Assembly: GCA_013420905.1 (NCBI GenBank) | Contig: JAAXNY010000013.1 | Coordinates: 1,612,001 to 1,676,000, forward strand | DNA: 64,000 nucleotides | Reading direction: 5' to 3' | Source of the DNA: Collybia mongolica | Taxonomy: Eukaryota > Basidiomycota > Agaricomycetes > Agaricales > Clitocybaceae | In this document: positions 57,346-64,000 of the stretch, in pieces | Layout: the number at the start of each line of letters is the position of its first letter | How positions within the stretch are numbered: the stretch's first letter is position 1 | The notes under the pieces: model-generated | The model's input: only the letters and a program-made list of their open reading frames with translations | Database searches by the model: none | Told to the model about the DNA's origin: nothing | Made by a program: the position numbers and the translations under genes

Positions 57346-58524
57346 ATGTCCCAATCCATCACCTACACAGGTGCGACGAACGCATTATCTCAACTCTCAA
57401 AGCAAAGCACTAATCCATTAACAGGGGCCGGAGTTGTGAAGGCTTTTCTTCAAAAAATGAAATATTCCACCCCGGATATTAATGGTACCAATACAAAGCT
57501 CGAAGCGGCCATAACTGCAGAGATGGATTCGCGCAAGATCCGCTGCCATCAGCTTGAGAAGACCCTGCATCTAGCAGCAAGCTCTACAGAGGTATGCTCG
57601 ATGTCCAAGCCATTTACTCTTATCAATTCCTGATATCTACCTAGTTATGTTATCATGACTGTGACTTCGAGGAAAAGAAGAGTATCGCACTTTATATCTG
57701 GTAATACGCCCCACCCCCCTTGCCCCCCACTCTTGTTTCTCATCAAACACATATCCCTGGAGGTACATGTTCTACGTCAACGACATGGCTTCCCGTGACG
57801 TCGATCCTTCTCTCCATTTCAACAACGCTTTCTCCGGCGATATTCACAACTCGACCCTGTCCTCAGCGCTTTTGCTGACCTCCTCCTCCACATGTGCGAT
57901 CAGTACGACACGGTCACTGCCAACTCCATAATTTCCGCCACATTCGAATTCGTGAACTCAACTTGCATCGAGCCCGAAATTGAACGCATACCTCTTGTTC
58001 ATGGTGTGGTTCGCTTCCCCTTATTCCTGCGTGACCGCACTGGTGTATCAACCTCGTTCGCACTGATGCTTTTCCCGATCGCGAAGCAAATTCGTGTTGC
58101 CGATTATATTCAGGCGTTGCCTGATATGATCTTTTGGATTTCTATATCCAATGACATCCTGTCGTATGTATCCCTGATTATCATCCGCGCTCTTCACTCG
58201 ATTTATGTATCACTCCAGCTTCCACAAGGAGGAACTCGCAGGAGATACAAACAATTATGTTCATATTCGAGCGCAAATTGAAGGGAAGACTCCTATCGAG
58301 GTCCTTTCCAAAATGGAGCATGAATTGGCTGTGGCACGGGAAACAATTTACACGGCCTTGAAAGGCGCACCAGCTACTGCCGACGCCTGGTCCACATTTG
58401 AGCGCGGATATGTGTAGGTCTTTCTTGTCCGCGAGAAACCGTCTGATTATTAAACTCGCCCATTTATTCAAGGGCGTCACATCTAGCCCAGAAGCGATAC
58501 AAGCTCCAAGACCTGGGGCTATGA
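57346..58524 (+). pseudogene. Trichodiene-synthase-like terpene synthase with a one-base frameshift
   Basis: Five exons: 57346-57591, 57645-57700, 57763-58163, 58219-58413 and 58473-58524, with GT-AG introns of 53, 62, 55 and 59 nt. Exons 2 and 4 have exactly the lengths of the paralogue at 43314-44486 (56 and 195 nt), and exon 3 is 401 against 402 nt. The total coding length is one base short of a multiple of three, and the frame changes near 57815-57822, between VNDMASRDVDPSLHF and the following RFLRR-type segment. All else is TRI5-like: NDILSFHKE across intron 3 and a C-terminal QKRYKLQDLGL with the RY pair. The acidic motif reads VND where an Asp is usual (AAC at 57779 after C). If the base is a sequencing error this would be a 316-residue enzyme; otherwise it is a young pseudogene. 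Confidence 0.8.
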
Positions 58525-59559
58525 AATCTGAAAATCTGCAACTTAATGTTCTGTCACAACTATATTCGCTGTCATTAAAAATTCACCAATGTAAAGTTTA
58601 TCGTAATTATTCATAAAAATGTGTATCGTACTCTAAAAATAACCATTGCAATGCGAGATAAAGACTGTTCACATAGAGCCCCCCGGAAGACACGCGTATG
58701 AGACCTCAGGCCTTAGGGGTACCGGTGGTATACAATAAGGGAACAAAGATTCGGACCGTGCTGGTTGTTTTGGGTTGCCGAACGCATCCCCTTCTATAGT
58801 GTTTTTTTTTTAGAAAAATTTCCGTTTTCAAGTCCCCTGAAAGTTTCCGCTGTCTTATGTAACTCCCTTCGTCTTGAAGTCCACAATCTCGCTTAATCAG
58901 TTGATGCGGAGACCACGACCATGATAGAGTTACATGTTTTTTTTTAATGCGCTCGCTTCGTTCGCGGGTGCGCGTCATGGCCGGATCGTAACTCGAGGTA
59001 ATTTCTTAGTATTGTTTTCAAGGTTCACCGTCTTATGAGGGCCAGTGCAAACACGACACATCTGAGTGGGTATTTTAAATGTAAAATTTGAATCCCATCA
59101 TTAATTGTGTGCTGCCAAATTCGTTGTGCTATAACCTGTGCTAATATTTGGGGGCGCGAGGAGCCACCCAAAGGGTGGCGACGAGTCGCCCACAATCAAC
59201 TTAGGGGGAAGGTGGAGGTAAATCTTCCGTCTCAACATATGCAATCATCAGTATATATATAGCAGAAACACATATCAAGACAATAAGGCCAATGGCCTCA
59301 GCAATCCAAACCTGGACCCGACCACGAGAATAGCCGCACCATTAAATTTTTTCGGCTCGGTCCGTCAACCATGGCTCTCAATTCTTCGAACTCGGAATAA
59401 AGGTTGGTACAAATACATACAAAACTCTACCAATTTACCACCTAAAATCTAGCGTTCACGTTTACCTAAAGTAGTATTACATTTTTCTGCATCGAAAGCA
59501 AAGCTGGTGAAGAACGAATAAAAAGGAAACGAACGAAAGTAATAAAAATACACAAAGCG
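58525..59559. other. Intergenic between convergent genes
   Basis: It contains the 3' flank of the terpene synthase pseudogene and the 3' flank of the minus-strand F-box/LRR gene. A gcgctcgcttcgttcgcgggtgcgc palindromic cluster lies near 58949. No gene seen. Confidence 0.45.
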
Positions 59560-61471
59560 TCAGCGAGCAAGTGCTACTCCCGCGTAGTACGCGTCAAAGA
59601 GTGGGTCATTGAAGACCCCGCCTGCTTTAAATGGGTCAGCGTCGGCATCCCCATCATCACAATACATGCCCTCCTCGTCATCTTCCTCATGCAGCGCGTC
59701 CCTGAAAATATTGACTTTGGTGCCAGTTTGGGAAACGCAGAAGACATCTTCGGTAATGGATGTACTTGTGTGGTCCATATGAATGTCTACTTCGTGCATC
59801 CCGCAAGCCCCCTTGTTCAAGCGTTCAGCAGACAGTCCTGCTATGATGAAATGCAGGTCGTCTAACTGCAGAGCTTCAAATCCCTTGATGCACAACGACT
59901 GCAGGAGAGGACAAGGAGCGATCGCCGGAGCCACGCCATACAAGTGGTCAGCTGGAAGTAGGGCTCTCACGGAGTGCATTGACATTCCGCTGAGTTCGAG
60001 GTGGCGCAGATTTTGGAGGGAGTTGAAAAATGTCTGAAGGGGACGTGAGCATGCCTTTACCCCTTTCAGAGTGACGACTTCGAGGAGGGGAAATGTAGCC
60101 TGAAAATCCGGCTCTCCATCCACGGGAGGGCCTTCCCGCTTGCGCCCCATAGGCATAGCGGGCTCTTTATCAAGGGCGATGTGATAACGCAAACCCTCGG
60201 GGGTCGTGTACGCGACGACGAGCTCCTGACCAGCGCCATGGAAGTCGCCGGTCCCCACATACGTGAGAAGCCTGCCTCCATCAATCTCCTCTGGCTCCCC
60301 GGGGTGACTTGAGTCTTCCAAAGTCATAACTTTCACATTCGGGGCGTCAAGGAGTTCTAAAATTGTTCGCCCTTCATATGCGGATCGATAGCCGAGGTTT
60401 ATCTCATTGAGATAGGGGAGGGAAACGACGTCGAGGGTTTCTTCATCAACGCTTTGGTCTTCCTCGGCGTCATCTGCAATAAAAGGACCAGACCCATTGA
60501 CAACGAGCTTTTTCAAAGAAGGGCTGGCAGCGAGAAGCTGGCGGAATTCAGGGAGGGTGGGACGAACTTCGGTGCAATGTGAAGAAAGCTCCAGTGTGCG
60601 AAGGGCGGTTCGAGGGTGTGACAGTATAGATGCGAGAGACGACCAGTCAACGTGAACACCGCGAAGTGTCAGACTAGTCAGACGTGGTAAAATATCTTGT
60701 CTCGAAGATTTTCGCTCTGAGGGATGGAACAGTGCCGGCCCAATCATTTCGTGGGGTTGGAATGTAGGTGAATAGCTGACGAAATCATTACACCGCATCA
60801 GTGCCAATGATTCAAGGAGGGGGGCACCAAAAGTGGTGATGGGCTTGTGCAGCTGCTGGAGGGCGACGTACATTGGAGCCCAAGAGTCAGTAAGGATGTC
60901 GATCGAACGCCACCGACGTAGGTGGGGGAGTAAAAGAGAGAAAGTAGTGCTCATGTGGTCGGAGGAGAAGGGGGGAGTATAGGTGTCGCATTCGTATTCG
61001 GAGGGAATTCTTTGGGAATTTTTAATATTTATAAAGAAAATAAAGAGATCAGAAAACGCACTCGGGCTCAGAAAAATCCCAATCCTGATCGCGAGCGTCG
61101 ATAAGAATGTCTAAAGGATAGTTGCGAGATAGCTTGAGGTAAGTGTTGAGCTGAGAGGTATTGAAAGCGGTCGGGGGATGAGCCACATTGTCACAATCAT
61201 CGGCGAGGATGTCGATCATCTCGACGGTGACGCAGAGGCTCGTCCATAAAGAAGGAGTGTTATGTGCAATCTCTCGCCAGTGGCGGTTAACACTTGAAAG
61301 GATTAGAGGGGTCCTGATGCTCTGGGAGGTAAATGGCGGGCTACGCTCAGCATCGCCTTCCAAGACCTCTTGTGCGGCATGGGTGCCTAGAATAAAAATA
61401 TACGAAAGCAGCTCCACAGGCAACCTGTTGACCGGAGAGAGGGACTGCAGTGGACGGAGGTCGCAGAACAT
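59560..61471 (-). CDS. F-box/LRR protein, two exons
   Basis: Exon 1 is 61471-61062 and exon 2 is 61009-59560, joined by a 52-nt intron (GTGCGT...AAG). The splice keeps frame and gives 619 residues. Residues about 13-30 are the F-box start (VNRLPVELLSYIFILGTHAA), followed by the usual HWREIAHNTPSLWTSLCV segment that closes this type of F-box in basidiomycetes. The rest has irregular leucine-rich repeats (LRRWRSIDIL, LPRLTSLTLRGVHVDW, LRTLELSS, LKKLVVNGS, FPLLEVVTLKGV, LRHLELSGMSM, LQSLCIKGFEAL). The last about 50 residues contain a strongly acidic patch (EEDDEEGMYCDDGDADAD). The likely role is target recognition for an SCF ubiquitin ligase; the target is unknown. CpG and codon use look normal. 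Confidence 0.85.
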
Positions 61472-62257
61472 AATGAACGGTCGAAAGTCGGCGGGAGCGC
61501 AAAAGGAAGAGGTGATGACACAGTGTAGCGTCTTTATGTAGATATGAGCGGATCCTCTCTATTCTTTGTCCCATGGGACCATGTCCTGGAACAAAAGAAA
61601 GAGATTGATTAACCGAAATCAGTAGATCCCATCGGGGATTTAGCATTGTCTCTATTGTTTCGACGGTTCGGAGGCAGAAAACGAGGATATGACTCCATCC
61701 AGAAGCTCGTTGGCCTGGGACCATTCCCACATAGGACAAAAGTCCGGGCGTGGAAGACAGTTATGAGGGCAGCAGATGTAATGGCCAACAAACGAGCTTC
61801 CCGACGAGGCAACCAAGAGAGAAAAGCAAAGCATCAGCAACGTTCATTTCGGAATTTTCAAAGGAATGACCGTTTTCGAGTGTAACAACAAAGGGAACAC
61901 TAGAATTAGATCACGATCGATCAAGATCCACCAACTTGCCCACGGTCACGTTCAGGCCACGCGACTCCCACCCGATGGGTGGCCCTTGCGACGACAAGGC
62001 CCGCTGAAGTGGTTGGCGAGAATGAGAACACCGGAGTCCCCACCTTCACGACTCCCCGCAGGTTACGGTTGCCTGAGCCCAAGACTGTTTTGATTACAAA
62101 AGTGTCCCCAACATAACCAACTAGTATGTACTACCTCTTACAGTTCCTTCCCTCTTAGTATTAAATTAGGAAATGGTACATAAAAATAAATGGATCATGC
62201 GTAAAAAAAAACAAATTTTGCATACGATGGCGTCCAAATTGAAATCTTCCCGGGTCG
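61472..62257. other. Intergenic, promoter side of the F-box/LRR gene
   Basis: Open frames on both strands lack motifs and are probably chance. It holds the 5' side of the F-box/LRR gene and the 3' flank of the transcription factor gene. Confidence 0.4.
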
Positions 62258-64000
62258 CTATGGTGAAGCCACGAGTCCGCTGTGCTTCATAAATCCAGGG
62301 CTACCAAAGCCCTCCCCACCACTATTCAGCCCATTGCCGCCCTGCTGTGGTTGATTTTGGTGAGGCATAAATCCAGGGGAGAACAGGTGTGCGACGTCAA
62401 CGCCGCCATCATCGAAAAATGCCATCATTTCGGCAGGAGACATGTACATTTGTGGGTCCTCCCTTATCATGTCCATGCTCATCCCCCCAGACGTATCCAT
62501 AAACGAAGTTTGAGACTGCTCGCTTTGGGGATACGACTGGGCGGAAGTAACTTGTTGTGTGGATGTCGTTTTGGAGATCATTATGTGACTCGGTGAAAAC
62601 AATGATCCGTTTTTGGGTGGTTCTGTGAAGAATTCCGATGATGGATAACTTTCGGGGCTACTGTGCTGTGAGGGGGAGTCTGCACTGGTGGAACGAGGGG
62701 CAGAAGGTGCCTTTTTTCGGACGGGACGTATCCAAGGTGGCCGAGAACTACTCGCTGCTGTCTCCTGCCTTGTCGTTTCCAGAGGTATTTGCGTAACTAA
62801 GAAAAGGAGGGAAAGTTAGCGCCACAATATTTCGCATACGGTCGTGAAAGAGGAAACTTACTACGACAAAATTCCTCCATAAGATCGCCCGACCGAAGGC
62901 CGCACACATAACGACCACTAAATCGCCGGAGCAGGCCCACGCAGGAACGCAACGCGTCCAACCCTGGCGGGATCAGATGTTGTAGAGCTTCCGTCTTACA
63001 ACTCAAAAGGATGGCAACCAATGTTCTCCCAGCCTGTGTTAATTGATGAATCACGTGTACACCGTCTGATATTAAAATTATCTCGCATGAGAATGGTTGC
63101 CTGCGTTGAATCAGGAGGGACGTACAGTATGTCATGAGCCCCTTTTTCGCGATGTTGAGATGCGCCGAAATGATCTGGAGAGCGGAGTTTTGCGCAGCTA
63201 CTAAGGCCTCCTTCTCCTGGTCGCTGGGCTCTTCCTCAATATTCCTGCTTGTCCTTTCAGCCAATAGTTCAGAGAATCTGTGTCGGTAGATTAGCAAGCG
63301 GACATATTGTTCTGCGCAATGTAATCGTTCCGCCTGAGTCAGTCTAATAGTATCATCGCTGGCTAGAGTCTCAGTGGTGTGAGACCAAAAAGCTGGTATA
63401 CTTCGATGAATATCATCGAGGAGAGCTTCTTCATCCCGCATGTCCCTGGACCTGCGTGAATTAGAGAGAACTGAAGTTGCCCGCAGCAAGAATGACGACG
63501 AGTCGCTGGGACTTCGAATGGGAGGCACATTGAGGACAGACTCGAGGACAATCATGATGCGCAGGGAGCATATGAAGGCGGTGAGGCGGCATTCCGTTCC
63601 CGGAGATGGAATACCAATGCCGTCGCGTGTAATAAACTCATCGTCGACGGGAGCAGGCTCTGAGACATCACAGTCTCTTAGGCGTATCATAGGCGGGCGG
63701 CCGAAATGCGCGGCCAGTTGTTTGTCCCAGATATAGACACACCAGAACGTGCGTTTTCGGACCTCATCTTCAATTGTGTCGAACAGATCGTACGAATCAG
63801 CACAGCGGTGAAGTCCGGCATCGATAGACATTGTTACGGCCTCTGCGAGCAGCGAAGCTGCCTTGGAAAGTTTCCCTAGGCCAACGGCGTAGACAGCCGC
63901 GATGAGGTTGGCTTGTATGTTGTAGAGTGTGGGGCGATCAGCGATAGGAAGAGTTCGCAGTTTGCCAAAGAGTTCGAACCATTGGGTCCCCGCAGAAATT
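62258..64000 (-). CDS. Fungal-specific transcription factor, 5' part outside window
   Basis: Exon 63999(+)-62862 and last exon 62796-62258 flank a 65-nt intron (GTAAGT...TTAG); the frame is kept and the 5' end runs off the window. The visible part begins ISAGTQWFELFGKL and has the fungal transcription factor regulatory domain: IQANLIAAVYAVGLGKLSKAASLLAEAV, then SIDAGLHR, DEVRKRTFWCVYIWDKQLAAHFGRPPMIRLRDCDVSEP. This domain normally follows an N-terminal Zn2Cys6 DNA-binding domain, expected beyond 64000 but not seen. The C-terminal about 180 residues are Ser/Pro/Gln-rich with MSPAEMMAFFDD and VDVAHLFSPGF, acidic-hydrophobic stretches of the kind found in activation domains. The targets are unknown. 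Confidence 0.85.

Noticed and set aside
43314..58524. A terpene biosynthetic gene cluster
   Set aside because: Two synthases are present but no P450, transporter or other tailoring enzyme was found between or beside them; the transcription factor and F-box genes do not by themselves support a cluster.

Overview
The window looks like nuclear DNA of an agaricomycete-type basidiomycete. The evidence is spliced genes with introns of about 48-65 nt, F-box and F-box/LRR proteins, trichodiene-synthase-like (TRI5-type) terpene synthases, a Crinkler-type fragment, Helitron, Copia and Tc1 elements, and a strong loss of CpG over the older repeats. No bacterial operons, rRNA, tRNA or CRISPR arrays were seen.

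Layout. (1) 1-5.8 kb is GC-rich and sparse, with one two-exon F-box-like gene at 3166-4570. (2) 5.8-20.7 kb is a CpG-depleted repeat graveyard. It holds a decayed F-box/LRR gene, solo LTRs of one family (one nested in another), a fresh Tc1 transposon with 212-bp inverted repeats, a diverged tandem array, a 68-bp palindrome, and a pseudogene of an unnamed basidiomycete family split by a 1.24-kb solo LTR. (3) 20.7-23.1 kb regains CpG and holds a Crinkler N-terminal pseudogene, a GC-rich inverted-repeat element and one unrecognised 193-codon ORF. (4) 24.5-41.2 kb is a head-to-tail array of three Helitrons, all on the minus strand. The last is split by a second GC-rich inverted-repeat element, which itself carries a solo LTR. 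(5) 43.3-58.5 kb holds two paralogous terpene synthases in opposite orientation, one apparently intact and one frameshifted, with a complete but inactivated Ty1/Copia retrotransposon between them. (6) 59.5-64 kb is a normal gene-bearing region: an F-box/LRR protein and the C-terminal part of a fungal-specific transcription factor that runs off the right edge.

How it fits together. Most of the window is mobile DNA and its decay products. Paired copies show the decay directly: LTR copies differ mainly by C-to-T and G-to-A changes at former CpG sites, a target-site duplication has split into ACAA and ATGA from an inferred ACGA, and the Copia polyprotein has Asn where four catalytic Asp residues are expected, each at a C|AAC that fits a former C|GAC. 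This fits cytosine-methylation-driven mutation of repeats. Apart from the mobile elements, the supportable genes are the 3.2-kb F-box-like gene, the 43.3-kb terpene synthase, the 59.6-kb F-box/LRR gene and the 62.3-kb transcription factor. No P450 or other tailoring enzyme was recognised beside the terpene synthases, so a biosynthetic cluster is not supported.
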